The notes beneath the pieces were generated by a model. That model was given only the letters and a program-made list of their open reading frames with translations. It made no database searches and was not told the DNA's origin. This document shows, piece after piece, positions 38,274 to 47,245 of a DNA stretch of 64,000 nucleotides. The translations under genes were made by a program, and so were the position numbers. Origin of the DNA: Streptomyces populi (GTDB lineage Bacteria > Actinomycetota > Actinomycetes > Streptomycetales > Streptomycetaceae); the NCBI RefSeq assembly GCF_002911015.1, contig NZ_KZ626848.1, forward strand, positions 1-64,000, written 5' to 3'. Position 1 is the stretch's first letter. The number at the start of each line of letters is the position of its first letter.

Positions 38274-38861
38274 ATGACCCGCGTGATCGCTGGCCGGGCC
38301 GGCGGACGCCGTCTGGCCGTCCCGCCGGGCACCGGCACCCGCCCCACCTCCGACCGGGCGCGCGAGGGCCTCTTCTCCACCTGGCAGTCCCTGCTCGGCG
38401 GCCCGCTGGAGGGCGAGCGCGTGCTCGACCTGTACGCGGGCTCGGGCGCCGTCGGCCTGGAGGCCCTCAGCCGCGGCGCCGGACACACCCTGCTCGTGGA
38501 GGCGGACGCCCGCGCGGCCAAGGTCGTCCGCGACAACGTGAGGACGCTGGGCCTGCCGGGCGCCGAGGTCAGGGCGGGCAAAGCGGAGCAGATCGTCAAG
38601 GCTGCCCCTCCCGGGGAGCCGTACGACCTGGTCTTCCTCGACCCTCCGTACGTCGTTTCGGACGACGATCTTCGGGAGATTCTGCTCACACTCCGCACCG
38701 GGGGCTGGCTCGCGGAGGATGCGCTCGTCACCGTGGAGCGCAGCACCAGAGGCGGTGAATTCGGCTGGCCCGAGGGTTTCGAGCCCATCAGGGCCCGTCG
38801 CTACGGCGAGGGCACGTTTTGGTACGGTCGCGCCGCCTCTACGTGCGAAGAAGCACGATGA
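38274..38861 (+). CDS. rsmD: 16S rRNA (guanine(966)-N(2))-methyltransferase
   Basis: A 195-residue SAM-dependent methyltransferase. It begins [19 protein letters not shown], has the SAM-binding [11 protein letters not shown] (51-61) and the catalytic DPPY motif (123-126), and is of family length. It methylates G966 of 16S rRNA. AAAGGA lies 5 nt before the ATG. Its last codons overlap an ATG that could begin coaD, so the pair forms an operon, as in many actinobacteria. Confidence 0.95.
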   Translation: MTRVIAGRAGGRRLAVPPGTGTRPTSDRAREGLFSTWQSLLGGPLEGERVLDLYAGSGAVGLEALSRGAGHTLLVEADARAAKVVRDNVRTLGLPGAEVRAGKAEQIVKAAPPGEPYDLVFLDPPYVVSDDDLREILLTLRTGGWLAEDALVTVERSTRGGEFGWPEGFEPIRARRYGEGTFWYGRAASTCEEAR

Positions 38862-38887
38862 CCGGACCGGAGAGCGAGGGACCACTG

Positions 38888-39367
38888 TTGCGCCGCGCCG
38901 TCTGTCCGGGGTCATTCGACCCCATCACCAACGGACATCTCGACATCATCGCCCGCGCCTCCGCGCTGTACGACGTCGTGCACGTCGTCGTGATGATCAA
39001 TCAGTCCAAGAAGGGCCTGTTCACGGTCGACGAGCGGATCGAGCTGATCCGCGAGGTCACGGCCGAGTTCGGCAACGTCCAGGTCGAGGCCTACCACGGC
39101 CTCCTCGTCGACTACTGCAAGCAGCGGGACATCCCGGCCATCGTCAAGGGCCTGCGAGCGGTCAGCGACTTCGACTACGAACTCCAGATGGCCCAGATGA
39201 ACAACGGCCTCTCGGGCGTCGAGACCCTGTTCATCCCGACCAGCCCCACCTACAGCTTCCTGTCCTCCTCGCTGGTCAAGGAGGTCGCGAACTGGGGCGG
39301 CGACATCTCCCACCTGGTGCCGCCGGTGGTCCTGGAGGCGCTCAAGGAGCGGCTCGGCCGGGACTGA
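38888..39367 (+). CDS. coaD: Phosphopantetheine adenylyltransferase
   Basis: A 159-residue nucleotidyltransferase that converts 4'-phosphopantetheine to dephospho-CoA. Residues 1-20 ([20 protein letters not shown]) contain the TxGH nucleotide-binding motif (His17); [19 protein letters not shown] and [15 protein letters not shown] complete the family signature. The TTG at 38888 is 7 nt after GAGGGA and gives the family's usual length. An ATG at 38858 in an ATGA overlap with rsmD would add ten residues with no counterpart in homologues I remember. Confidence 0.94.
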   Translation: MRRAVCPGSFDPITNGHLDIIARASALYDVVHVVVMINQSKKGLFTVDERIELIREVTAEFGNVQVEAYHGLLVDYCKQRDIPAIVKGLRAVSDFDYELQMAQMNNGLSGVETLFIPTSPTYSFLSSSLVKEVANWGGDISHLVPPVVLEALKERLGRD

Positions 39368-39466
39368 GCGACTGACAGCCCGTCACCCGGTGTCGGAGGG
39401 CGCGGGAGTGGTCGTACAGTCGTCCCGTCCGTCTCCAACACGGCTGTAGAGAGTGGCGAGCACACG

Positions 39467-40537
39467 GTGGACGTACAGAAGAAGCTCGATGAGATCGTCG
39501 CGGCGGTCAGCGGTGCCCGTTCCATGCCCATGTCGGCATCGTGCGTGGTCAACCGCGCCGAACTGCTCTCGATGCTGGAGGAGGTGCGCCAGGCGCTGCC
39601 CGGCTCCCTCGCCCAGGCGCAGGAGCTGATCGGCGGCCGCGAGGAGATGGTCGAGCGGGCCCGCCAGGAGGCCGAGCGGATCATCGAGACCGCGCACGCC
39701 GAGCGCGGTTCCCTGATCTCCGACACCGAGGTCGCCCGCCGTTCGCAGAACGAGGCGGACCGCATCCTGGGCGAGTCCCGCAAGGAGGCGGAGGAGATCC
39801 GCGCGGAGGCCGACGACTACGTCGACTCCCAGCTCGCCAACTTCGAGGTCGTCCTCACCAAGACCCTCGGCTCCGTCGGCCGCGGCCGCGAGAAGCTCCT
39901 CGGCACCGGTCCGGGCCTCGACGAGGACGGTTACGAGGACGAGGACGCCCCCGAGCGCAGCTACGACCCGGAGACCCTGCGCCGCGACGCCGACGCGTAC
40001 GTCGACGCCAAGCTCGGCGCCTTCGAGGCCGTCCTCGCCAAGACCCTGGAGGCCGTCGGCCGCGGCCGGGAGAAGCTCCAGGGCCGTATCGCCACCGACG
40101 ACCTCGGCGCGCTCGCGGCCTTCGGGGAGGACGGAACGCCCGGGGCGCACACCAGCGACGCCGACTACCTGGCCGGCCTCGCGGAGCTCGCGGACGAGCC
40201 CGAGCAGGACCCCAGGACCCCGGAGCCGGCCGCCCAGCCGTCCTACGGGCAGCAGGAGGCGTACGCCTACCAGCAGCAGGACGACCCCTACGGCTACCAG
40301 CAGCAGTACGCCCAGCAGCAGGACGCGTACGGCTACCAGCAGGCCGACCCGTACGCCGCCTACCAGCAGCAGGGCTACGACCAGCAGGGCTACGACCAGG
40401 GCGGGCAGGTCTACGGCCAGCAGGCCCATGCCATGGACCAGCAGAACCATCCCCTCGACGAGGTCAGCCTCTTCGACACCAGCATGATCAGCGCGGACCA
40501 GCTGAGGGCGTACGAGCAGGGGCGCGGCGGCCACTGA
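39467..40537 (+). CDS. DivIVA/ATP-synthase-b-like coiled-coil protein
   Basis: A 356-residue cytoplasmic protein. Residues 25-120 form a charged coiled coil (EEMVERARQEAERIIETA...), followed by two near copies of a 30-residue element, ADDYVDSQLANFEVVLTKTL (about 115-144) and ADAYVDAKLGAFEAVLAKTL (about 180-209), each ending in GRGREKL. The C-terminal third is a disordered Gln/Tyr-rich tail (YGYQQQ, YDQQGYDQ repeats) ending in a conserved-looking DEVSLFDTSMISADQLRAYE. It resembles the polar-growth cytoskeletal proteins of streptomycetes, and I recall it as a conserved gene between coaD and rpmF. Function is inferred only. GTG 39467 has a GAG-rich leader. Confidence 0.82.
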   Translation: MDVQKKLDEIVAAVSGARSMPMSASCVVNRAELLSMLEEVRQALPGSLAQAQELIGGREEMVERARQEAERIIETAHAERGSLISDTEVARRSQNEADRILGESRKEAEEIRAEADDYVDSQLANFEVVLTKTLGSVGRGREKLLGTGPGLDEDGYEDEDAPERSYDPETLRRDADAYVDAKLGAFEAVLAKTLEAVGRGREKLQGRIATDDLGALAAFGEDGTPGAHTSDADYLAGLAELADEPEQDPRTPEPAAQPSYGQQEAYAYQQQDDPYGYQQQYAQQQDAYGYQQADPYAAYQQQGYDQQGYDQGGQVYGQQAHAMDQQNHPLDEVSLFDTSMISADQLRAYEQGRGGH

Positions 40538-40710
40538 CCGGGCGGTCAGGAGGGGCGCGCACCGGCGTCCGGGGCGCGGGCACGCAGCGGATTGGGCCGA
40601 GAGCGAAAGGTCCAGTATCCTGGCTCTTCGGTCGCGCGTACGTCCGCGATCAGCGCTGCCCGAGGGACACCGAGGGCGGCGTTCCCAGAGTTCGAAGATC
40701 GAAAGCAGGA

Positions 40711-41364
40711 ATGGTTCTGAACGCCCGCCTCGACCACCGCGATCCTCTCGTGTTCGACACGCACGAGCTGGGGCGGCGTCCTGGCGCGCTGCAGCGCCTG
40801 ACCCGCACGATCGACGCTCCCAGGGATCTCGGGATCCAGGGTGTCATCGGAGTGCCGGAAGGCGCCCCGGTGGAGCTCGAACTCCGTCTGGAGTCGGTCA
40901 TGGAAGGGGTGCTTGTCACAGGCACCGCCCGTGCATCGGCCGAAGGGGAGTGCGTAAGGTGTCTGGAGCCGCTTGAGCAGGTGCTCGAAGCGGACTTCCA
41001 GGAGATGTTCTCGTACCCTGACGCCGATGACCGGGGCCGCCCCAAGGCGGAGCCGGTCGACGACGCCGAGGAAGACGAGGACATGCTCTTCCTCGAGGAC
41101 GGCTTGTTCGACCTCGAACCCGTGCTGCGTGATGCGGTGGTGCTCGCACTGCCGATGCAGCCGGTGTGCCAGGACGACTGCCCCGGCCTGTGCTCCGAAT
41201 GCGGAGCCCGGCTGGCGGACGACCCGGACCACCACCATGACGCCGTCGACATCCGTTGGGCGGCACTGCAGGGACTCGCCGGTTCACTCGAAGATGGCGA
41301 GAAGGACGAGATGAGCGGCGGCGCGCTTCCTTCAGCGCACGTCGACGAGAAGCAGGAGAAGTAG
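40711..41364 (+). CDS. DUF177 (YceD-like) protein
   Basis: A 217-residue DUF177/YceD protein, the family co-transcribed with rpmF in most bacteria and implicated in 23S rRNA/ribosome metabolism. The conserved [12 protein letters not shown] and the Cys-rich [16 protein letters not shown] form a probable zinc site. An acidic stretch (about 105-125) precedes it. The frame extends far upstream inside the previous gene; ATG 40711 ([20 protein letters not shown]) is the family start. It ends two bases before rpmF. Confidence 0.9.
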   Translation: MVLNARLDHRDPLVFDTHELGRRPGALQRLTRTIDAPRDLGIQGVIGVPEGAPVELELRLESVMEGVLVTGTARASAEGECVRCLEPLEQVLEADFQEMFSYPDADDRGRPKAEPVDDAEEDEDMLFLEDGLFDLEPVLRDAVVLALPMQPVCQDDCPGLCSECGARLADDPDHHHDAVDIRWAALQGLAGSLEDGEKDEMSGGALPSAHVDEKQEK

Positions 41365-41366
41365 CC

Positions 41367-41540
41367 GTGGCTGTTCCGAAGCGGAAGATGTCGCGCAGCA
41401 ACACGCGCCACCGCCGGTCGCAGTGGAAGGCTGCGGTCCCCACCCTGGTTGCGTGCGAGCGCTGCCACGAGCCCAAGCTGCAGCACATCGCGTGCCCGGC
41501 CTGTGGCACCTACAACAAGCGCCAGGTCCTCGAGGTCTGA
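41367..41540 (+). CDS. rpmF: 50S ribosomal protein L32
   Basis: A 57-residue L32. [20 protein letters not shown] is the invariant N-terminus and CERCHEP...CPACGTY the zinc-binding Cys pairs. GTG 41367 begins two bases after the DUF177 stop codon, with AGGAGAAG upstream in the end of that gene. It is followed closely by rnc. Confidence 0.97.
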   Translation: MAVPKRKMSRSNTRHRRSQWKAAVPTLVACERCHEPKLQHIACPACGTYNKRQVLEV

Positions 41541-41559
41541 GCGGCTGGTGAGAGGTCTG

Positions 41560-42417
41560 ATGTCTGACGCCAAGGCGGATTCAAACGCCAAGAAAAAGGC
41601 GGACAACACAGCCTCGTCCCACACGCTTCTGGAAGGGCGGCTCGGCTACAAGCTCGAGTCCGCCCTTCTGGTGCGTGCGCTGACCCACCGTTCCTACGCG
41701 TACGAGAACGGCGGTCTGCCGACCAACGAGCGCCTGGAGTTCCTCGGGGACTCCGTGCTGGGCCTCGTGGTCACGGACACGCTGTACCGCACCCACCCCG
41801 ACCTGCCCGAGGGCCAGTTGGCCAAGCTGCGGGCCGCGGTGGTCAATTCTCGTGCGCTGGCGGAGGTGGGCCGCGGCCTCGAACTCGGCTCCTTCATCCG
41901 GCTCGGCCGGGGCGAGGAAGGCACGGGAGGCCGGGACAAGGCGTCCATCCTCGCCGACACCCTCGAAGCGGTGATCGGCGCGGTCTATCTCGACCAGGGG
42001 CTGGAGGCGGCGGGCGAACTCGTCCACCGGCTCTTCGACCCGCTGATCGAGAAGTCCTCGAATCTCGGTGCCGGCCTGGACTGGAAGACCAGTCTCCAGG
42101 AGCTCACCGCGACCGAGGGGCTCGGAGTCCCCGAGTACCTGGTCACGGAGACCGGCCCGGACCACGAGAAGGTCTTCACTGCTGCCGCCCGCGTCGGAGG
42201 CGTCTCGTACGGCACCGGCACCGGCCGCAGCAAGAAGGAGGCGGAGCAGCAGGCCGCGGAGTCCGCGTGGCGTGCCATCCACTCCGCGGCGGACGAGCGC
42301 GCGAAATCGGCGCAGGCCGCCGAACAGGTGGCTCGTGACGCCCAGCAGGCGGCCCAGGAGGCCGAGGGGACCGCCGACGCCTCCTCGACGTCCACGACCG
42401 GCACGGCCACGGCCTGA
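41560..42417 (+). CDS. rnc: Ribonuclease III
   Basis: A 285-residue RNase III. The signature [12 protein letters not shown] (56-67) carries catalytic acidic residues; [15 protein letters not shown] supplies the second set. The double-stranded-RNA-binding domain spans about 182-252 ([11 protein letters not shown]...[18 protein letters not shown]). An Ala/Gln/Thr-rich tail follows, as in other Streptomyces enzymes (AbsB in S. coelicolor, a global regulator of antibiotic synthesis). ATG 41560 is 4 nt after AGAGG. It lies in the operon DUF177-rpmF-rnc. Confidence 0.96.
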   Translation: MSDAKADSNAKKKADNTASSHTLLEGRLGYKLESALLVRALTHRSYAYENGGLPTNERLEFLGDSVLGLVVTDTLYRTHPDLPEGQLAKLRAAVVNSRALAEVGRGLELGSFIRLGRGEEGTGGRDKASILADTLEAVIGAVYLDQGLEAAGELVHRLFDPLIEKSSNLGAGLDWKTSLQELTATEGLGVPEYLVTETGPDHEKVFTAAARVGGVSYGTGTGRSKKEAEQQAAESAWRAIHSAADERAKSAQAAEQVARDAQQAAQEAEGTADASSTSTTGTATA

Positions 42418-42895
42418 ATCCTTCATCATCCGACGCGAGTACCGCGGTGACCGCGGCACTCGCACGGGACCCGCACCACCGGACCCCGCCGCAGCGCACC
42501 CGCGCCGCGGCGGGGTCCGCGCGTCGCCGGGCCGAGGGTCATGAGCGGGCCGGGAAGGCGCGGGCGGGACGGGGGAGGGCGGGACGCCCGCCGAGGCCCT
42601 CGCCGCCCACGGATCCGTCCGCGTGCTCCTCGGCGGCCGTCCGGGCTCGGCCCGGGCCCCGAACCGCGCGCCCCGCACACGGAACCGCTGACCGGCCCGC
42701 GGACAGCCCCGGCTCCCGGGACGGCTCCGGCCGGGGCGGACGGGCCTTCCCAGGGCCCCGGCGGCCGGGGCAGGCTCCGTGTCGTGGGCGGCCGCGTGCC
42801 GCGGGGCCGCGGCGGACCGCCCCCCGACGGCCGCCGCCCGTCGCGATGTACCCTTCCGGCATCACCCGCCCAGCCCGCCTTCCAGGAGGATTCCC
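42418..42895. other. Gene-free interval between rnc and mutM
   Basis: About 480 bases of very GC-rich sequence with one strong hairpin near its start (42481-42518). Several frames stay open because of base composition, but none shows a plausible start with a ribosome binding site or a recognisable product. mutM begins behind its own AGGAGGA. Confidence 0.55.
42481..42518 (+). terminator. Terminator hairpin after rnc
   Basis: A perfect 12-bp stem GGACCCCGCCGC/GCGGCGGGGTCC with a 14-nt loop, 63 nt past the rnc stop codon. Confidence 0.65.
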
Positions 42896-43756
42896 GTGCC
42901 CGAGCTGCCCGAGGTCGAAGTCGTGCGGCGGGGCTTGGAGCGCTGGGTCACCGGACGGGTCGTGAGCTCGGTGGACGTCCGCCATCCGCGGGCCGTGCGG
43001 CGGCACCTGGCGGGAGCCGACGGCTTCGCGAAGGCGCTCGCCGGGCACCGGGTGGGCGGGGCGATGCGCCGCGGCAAGTACCTGTGGCTGCCGCTCGACG
43101 ACTCGCCGTACTCCGTGCTCGCGCACCTCGGCATGAGCGGTCAGCTCCTCGTGCAGCCGGAGGACGCCGCGGAGGAGAAGCACCTGCGCATCCGCGTCCG
43201 CTTCGAGGACGACCGGGGCACCGAGCTGCGCTTCGTCGACCAGCGCACCTTCGGCGGGCTGTCGCTGCACGAGAACACCCCGGACGGCCTCCCCGACGTC
43301 ATCGCGCACATCGCCCGCGACCCCCTCGATCCCCTCTTCGACGACGCCGCGTTCCACACCGCGCTGCGGGCCCGCCGCACGACCCTCAAGCGCGCCCTGC
43401 TCGACCAGTCACTGATCAGCGGCGTCGGGAACATCTACGCGGACGAGGCGCTGTGGCGCTCCAGGCTGCACTACGAACGCCCGGCGGGGACCATGACCCG
43501 GCCGCGCACCGCCGAACTCCTCGGCCACGTCCGCGATGTCATGAACGACGCCCTCGCCGCCGGCGGCACCAGCTTCGACAGCCTGTACGTCAACGTCAAC
43601 GGCGAGTCGGGCTACTTCGACCGCTCGCTCGACGCGTACGGGCGCGAGGGCGAGCCCTGCCACCGCTGCGGGACGCCGATGCGCCGACGCGCCTGGATGA
43701 ACCGCTCCAGCTACTTCTGCCCGCGCTGCCAGCGCGCGCCGCGCCAGACGGTCTGA
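42896..43756 (+). CDS. mutM: Formamidopyrimidine-DNA glycosylase
   Basis: A 286-residue bifunctional glycosylase/AP lyase that removes 8-oxoguanine and formamidopyrimidines. The N-terminal PELPEVE supplies the catalytic Pro1 (after Met removal) and Glu; MRRGKYLW carries the conserved Lys. The helix-two-turn-helix ([19 protein letters not shown]) and the C-terminal zinc finger (CHRCG...FCPRCQ) are intact. GTG 42896 follows a strong AGGAGGA by 5 nt. Confidence 0.96.
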   Translation: MPELPEVEVVRRGLERWVTGRVVSSVDVRHPRAVRRHLAGADGFAKALAGHRVGGAMRRGKYLWLPLDDSPYSVLAHLGMSGQLLVQPEDAAEEKHLRIRVRFEDDRGTELRFVDQRTFGGLSLHENTPDGLPDVIAHIARDPLDPLFDDAAFHTALRARRTTLKRALLDQSLISGVGNIYADEALWRSRLHYERPAGTMTRPRTAELLGHVRDVMNDALAAGGTSFDSLYVNVNGESGYFDRSLDAYGREGEPCHRCGTPMRRRAWMNRSSYFCPRCQRAPRQTV

Positions 43757-43775
43757 CCCGCCCGCACACCCGGGC

Positions 43776-44216
43776 TCACCGGAGCCCCTGGGCCTCGCGG
43801 GCCTCGTCGTAGCGGCCACGGGCCGCCAGGACGTCGTCCATGCGGCCCTCGACGAAGCCGATGAGGGCCAGCAGGCGTTCGGCGACCTCGCGGCCCAGCG
43901 GCGTGAGGGTGTAGTCGACGCGCGGCGGGTTCGTGGGCCGCGCGTCCCGGTGCACCAGACCGTCGCGCTCCAGCGCGTGCAGGGTCTGGGAGAGCATCTT
44001 CTCGCTGACGCCGTCGACCCGGCGGCGGAGTTCGTTGAACCGGAACGTGCCGTCGTGCAGCGCTCCCAGCGTGAGGGAGCCCCAGCGGCCGGTGACGTGC
44101 TCCAGCGTGCCCCGGGAAGGGCAGCCGCGGGCGAACACGTCGTACGCGAGGTCCTTGCCGCCGGCGGTGCCCTCGTCGCTCCCGGCGCGCTCCGTGATCC
44201 GCGCGGACGATTCCAT
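43776..44216 (-). CDS. HxlR-family transcriptional regulator
   Basis: A 146-residue winged-helix regulator of the HxlR/YodB type. The conserved N-terminal Cys lies in RGCPSRGTLEHVTGRWGSL, a residue used for redox or electrophile sensing in some members. The DNA-binding region (FNELRRRVDGVSEKMLSQTLHALE) and the wing (PRVDYTLTPLGREV) follow. ATG 44216 is preferred: TATGCT ends six bases upstream with CTGTCG 18 nt further, giving a leaderless mRNA. GTG 44237 would add seven residues. The target gene is not evident; convergent mutM is unlikely. Confidence 0.88.
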   Translation of the reverse strand: MESSARITERAGSDEGTAGGKDLAYDVFARGCPSRGTLEHVTGRWGSLTLGALHDGTFRFNELRRRVDGVSEKMLSQTLHALERDGLVHRDARPTNPPRVDYTLTPLGREVAERLLALIGFVEGRMDDVLAARGRYDEAREAQGLR

Positions 44217-44710
44217 ACCGCCAGCATACTCAGCCACAGCGCCACCCGACAGATTGCGCTAACTCCTGGTCAGTGCGGCGGACCGGCGCCCGGCCCTCCC
44301 TTCCGAGCAGGTGCGGGCGGACGTACTCATGCGCGGCGTCCACCCGTCCGGCATGCCGGACCGCGCCCGCTCGGGGGACCGGCCGCCGACCCGGATCCGC
44401 CCGGAGAAACGGCACATGGCCGACCCCCCGAGCGGGTCGGCCATGTGATCCGCGGCTGCGTCAGCGGCCGAAGAAGTGCGGGGCCGGGTCTTTGGCCTGC
44501 CCCCCTGCGACCGATCGACGCTGCGACCTGCGACTCGGCCGTCGACGGCTGCCGACGTCGGTCGTCGTCGAGCACCTTCGGACGGTCCGGAGGGCGCCTG
44601 ACATCATGACGGATGAAGCCCCTTGACGCCAGAGCCCGGCAGAGAGACGGATCGCCCTCGGCGCGCTTCGTCACCGCGGGAGCCGTGTCCGGCCGGCATG
44701 TACGGCTCGA
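44217..44710. other. Gene-free interval with one strong hairpin
   Basis: About 490 bases between the HxlR gene and the end of the protease gene. It contains the inverted repeat listed at 44413-44447 and no convincing coding sequence on either strand. Confidence 0.5.
44413..44447. terminator. Terminator-like hairpin
   Basis: A perfect 14-bp stem CACATGGCCGACCC/GGGTCGGCCATGTG with a 7-nt loop, standing alone in the intergenic region, 260 nt beyond the protease stop codon on the minus strand. It may terminate that gene or be the remnant of a lost neighbour. Confidence 0.45.
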
Positions 44711-45850
44711 TCACCGGAGCGAGCCGGTGCGAGGGAGGCTCCGCTCCTTCCCGGGGCCCGGCACCGGGGCGGTGTCGGTCGGGCGGGTCGCACGAAGAGG
44801 CTGTGCGGCCGGGCCCTCGTCGCTGTCCGGGGCGAAGCACGGTTGGGCGGCGAGCTTCTTCAGCCCGGCGATGTCGCCGGCTCCGAAACGCGTCGGCACG
44901 TCCCTCTGCACGCTGGGATACATGATCTGGTAGCGGTCGGTGGTGTGGCCCAGGCCGAGGGCGTGACCGAGTTCGTGCAGGTAGGTGGCCTTGATCTGGT
45001 CGACGCCCTTGGACCGGAACGGGTCGGGCGCGACCTCGTTGGCGTGCACGAAGTCGGCGTCGAAGAGCGCGAAGCCGTCGAAGTGCCTGAAAGCGAAGCG
45101 ATCGTCGGTGACGGTGGAGTACGGCCCGATCCAGGAGTTGCCGCCGAGGCCGATCGCGTAGGTGTTGGCCGTCTCCCTCCAGTTGTAGCCGGTCACGTGG
45201 GTCGAGGAGTAGGAGACGGTGATGTCCGCTCCGGTCGGGGCCTTGAACATGCGGGACGGGCCGTTGCCTGCGGGGGAGCCGTTCTTGTCCTCTCCGTTCG
45301 AGGCGACGGTGGTGCCCTTGTAGGTGAACCGGTAGCCGCTCGCGGCCGACAGGGCCGTGAACGCCGACTTGAGGCGGGTCAGCTCGGTGGTCGCCTTGCC
45401 GCTGCGCTTGTTCAGGGCGGTGAAGTCGACCTTCCAGGTGATCGGGGTGCACTTGTCCCAGTAGGCGAAGACCTTGTTGGACCCGGAGGCCAAGTACTCG
45501 TAGGAGGTCGCGCGGCCCGTGTTGGTGGTCGCGGCCTTGGTGGGGGTGGGGGCCTTCATGTACAGGGCCTTGGAGGTGGCGCTGTAGCGGTAGTTGGCCG
45601 CGACCCATTTTCCGGCGGTGTTCTTCATGTACACCGACCCGCTGGTGTAGACGCGTGCGGTGACGGTCTTGTAGTAGCGATAAGTGCAGGAGAAGCCCTT
45701 CTTGGGGGTGTAGCTCCCGGAAGTGCAGCTGTACGCCTTGGCCGTGACGGTCTTGTAGGTGGCGGCACCGGCGGGGGCGGCCAGGGTTATCGGGAGGACC
45801 GCGGCGGCCGCGGTGATCGCGGCCGTGCCGAGGGGGCGACGCTTGTGCAT
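44711..45850 (-). CDS. Secreted zinc metalloprotease (metzincin-like)
   Basis: A 379-residue exported protein. The signal peptide has a basic N-region (MHKRRPLG), an Ala-rich core and an AGA-A cleavage site near residue 29. The zinc motif HELGHALGLGH (292-302, HExxHxxGxxH) and a Met-turn QIMYPSV (about 308-314) define a metzincin, close to matrixin-like bacterial proteases. The region 31-100 is unusual: two similar stretches (YKTVTAKAY and YKTVTARVY) with paired Cys, perhaps a binding or pro domain. ATG 45850 lies 4 nt after AAGGAG. No substrate can be assigned. Confidence 0.88.
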   Translation of the reverse strand: MHKRRPLGTAAITAAAAVLPITLAAPAGAATYKTVTAKAYSCTSGSYTPKKGFSCTYRYYKTVTARVYTSGSVYMKNTAGKWVAANYRYSATSKALYMKAPTPTKAATTNTGRATSYEYLASGSNKVFAYWDKCTPITWKVDFTALNKRSGKATTELTRLKSAFTALSAASGYRFTYKGTTVASNGEDKNGSPAGNGPSRMFKAPTGADITVSYSSTHVTGYNWRETANTYAIGLGGNSWIGPYSTVTDDRFAFRHFDGFALFDADFVHANEVAPDPFRSKGVDQIKATYLHELGHALGLGHTTDRYQIMYPSVQRDVPTRFGAGDIAGLKKLAAQPCFAPDSDEGPAAQPLRATRPTDTAPVPGPGKERSLPRTGSLR

Positions 45851-46020
45851 CGGGCTCCTTGCGAGAGGTCGTGACGGAGGGGACCGCCACACTGCGGAGT
45901 TCGAACAGGCATGAGTCGACTGGCGGAGCGGCGCTGATTCCGAGCGCGCCGCGGCACGTGCTGCCGGAGGCCGGCCCGCGGACGCACGGGACGGGATGGA
46001 TGCCGTCGGCTACGTCAGTC

Positions 46021-46079
46021 CCGGTCGGGGCGCGCCCGCGGGGGGGGGGGGGGGGGCCCCCGGGTTGGGCCCCGACCGG
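46021..46079. repeat. Inverted repeat flanking a 17-base G tract
   Basis: CCGGTCGGGGC (46021-46031) and its exact complement (46069-46079) bracket a run of 17 consecutive G (46040-46056) followed by five C. Such a homopolymer is extremely rare in Streptomyces and could be a slippage site, a G-quadruplex/hairpin structure or a sequencing artefact. Confidence 0.8.
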
Positions 46080-46141
46080 CGATCCGGCCGAGACGGCGCG
46101 GAGCTTCATGCGCACTCCAAGTGGCGTGTGTCATCTGTGAA

Positions 46142-46153
46142 GATCACGTGATC
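46142..46153. promoter_or_regulatory. 12-bp palindrome GATCACGTGATC
   Basis: A perfect 12-bp palindrome about 290 bases upstream of the secreted protease gene. It may be an operator, but no neighbouring start codon is close enough to decide which gene it would serve. Confidence 0.25.
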
Positions 46154-46452
46154 AGTGTGTGTATCACCGAACCGACTCCAAGATCAAGACGGAGGTGCCG
46201 CACCGGCGAAGAGTGCCGCGCTCGCGGGGCGGACGGCTTGCGTCTGACCTGCGGTCATGTCTTCCGCGTCGTCCACCGTGGGGCCGCCCCGCGGGTGGCG
46301 CCGTGGCTCGACGGGTGCGCGAGGGCCCCGTGGAGGGCAGATGTGATCAAGGAATCGTGAAGGGTGTTCACGCCTTCTTCACATCCGGGGCGGGGTCGTC
46401 GCGCTGGTCGAGTCCCTGTCACGTGATGGGCCGGGCTGCCCCGGGAGGGTTC

Positions 46453-46760
46453 ATGCGCACGTGCGCACGCGCGTCGTCCGCGGTGCGTTCTCGGGAATTC
46501 GGCCCTGTCCGTCCTCGGCGCCCGGACGGCTCACGCCACGCCCGTCACGGGCATGAGGCACATCGTCGTCAACGGTGGCGAGCCGGTGCGGCTCGGCGTC
46601 GGCGGCACCGTGCCGGTTCCGCTCACCGTCACCGCGTGACTGCGGTGACCGGCGCGGACGCTTCCCTGTCGACGCGCAAGTGGTCAACGGCAAGGCCTTC
46701 CGCGTCGTACGGGCTGCCCGGCCGACCGCGGACGCCGCGAGAGATCCCCTCTCGGGCGGG
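46453..46760 (+). pseudogene. Decayed gene for a secreted protein
   Basis: Pieces of one protein appear in shifting frames. An 8-base tandem duplication (ATGCGCAC/GTGCGCAC) follows GGGAGGG; from the second unit the frame reads MRTRVVRGAFSGI. One frame over, this continues as ALSVLGARTAHA, a signal-peptide core and cleavage site, then TPVTGMRHIVVNGGEPVRLG and on to a stop at 46639. A third fragment (VVNGKAFRVVRAARPTADA, from about 46662) follows in another frame. This looks like an exported protein broken by the duplication, frameshifts and an internal deletion. I recall similar secreted repeat-containing proteins in streptomycetes; the family is not certain. Confidence 0.45.
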
Positions 46761-47070
46761 TGCTCCTCTTGCCGTCCCGGGGCCTTCCGAGGAGGGGCGG
46801 ACGTTGCCGGTCCCCCCGGCTCCGTGCGGCTCGCCAGGGCTCTTCGGGCCGGGGGCGGTCATGCGTACCGCGCCCCTCTGGAGAGCGTCCCTTCCCCTCT
46901 CGCCGGAGAGTCGAGGAGGGCGGCGTCCCGCCGGGCTTCCCGCACCCCTTCCGGCGCGCGCCCTCTGCGGACGCCGGCCCCGTAGGGAAAGTGGAAGAGG
47001 CCGCCTGGCCGGGCCGAGGCGACCTCTTCGGCCGATGCCGGTCACGTGCCGGGCAGGCCGAACCCCCAGG

Positions 47071-47162
47071 TGTCCCGTCACGCCCGTACAAGGGCGTCGG
47101 CCCGTCGGGCCAGTTGTGTCCCCGTCACGTCCGTGAGAGGGCGTCGGCCCGTCGGGTCAGTT
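47071..47162. repeat. Direct repeat of about 46 bp, two copies
   Basis: Two adjacent copies beginning TGTCCC(C)GTCACG and ending GGCGTCGGCCCGTCGGG(C/T)CAGTT (47071-47115 and 47116-47162), with a few substitutions and a one-base length difference. They lie downstream of the CAP-protein stop codon. Confidence 0.65.
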
Positions 47163-47245
47163 CCGACAGCTCGGCCGAGAAGATCCCCCGCACGACGGCC
47201 GGACACGGTCCAGGAGGGTTCTTGGCCCTCTGACCTGCGGTTGGC

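Larger units (their letters stand above)
45851..47245. other. 1.4-kb gene-poor region
   Basis: This stretch holds no intact gene that I can support. It contains a 17-G tract within an inverted repeat (46021-46079), a 12-bp palindrome (46142-46153), a decayed secreted-protein gene (46453-46760) and a direct repeat (47071-47162). Long open frames on the plus strand here look like base-composition artefacts. The promoter of the protease gene should lie just right of 45850. Confidence 0.6.

Noticed and set aside
42541..43812. Long frame overlapping mutM
   Set aside because: It is a shifted frame over mutM, whose zinc finger and PELPEVE start are unmistakable.
44259..44444. Possible 61-residue minus-strand gene between HxlR and protease genes
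   Set aside because: No ribosome binding site and no similarity; it coincides with the hairpin at 44413-44447.
46159..47136. 325-codon plus-strand gene in the gene-poor region
   Set aside because: No ribosome binding site, Arg/Pro/Ser-rich translation with no domain; short stretches in the other frames make better sense as a decayed secreted protein.
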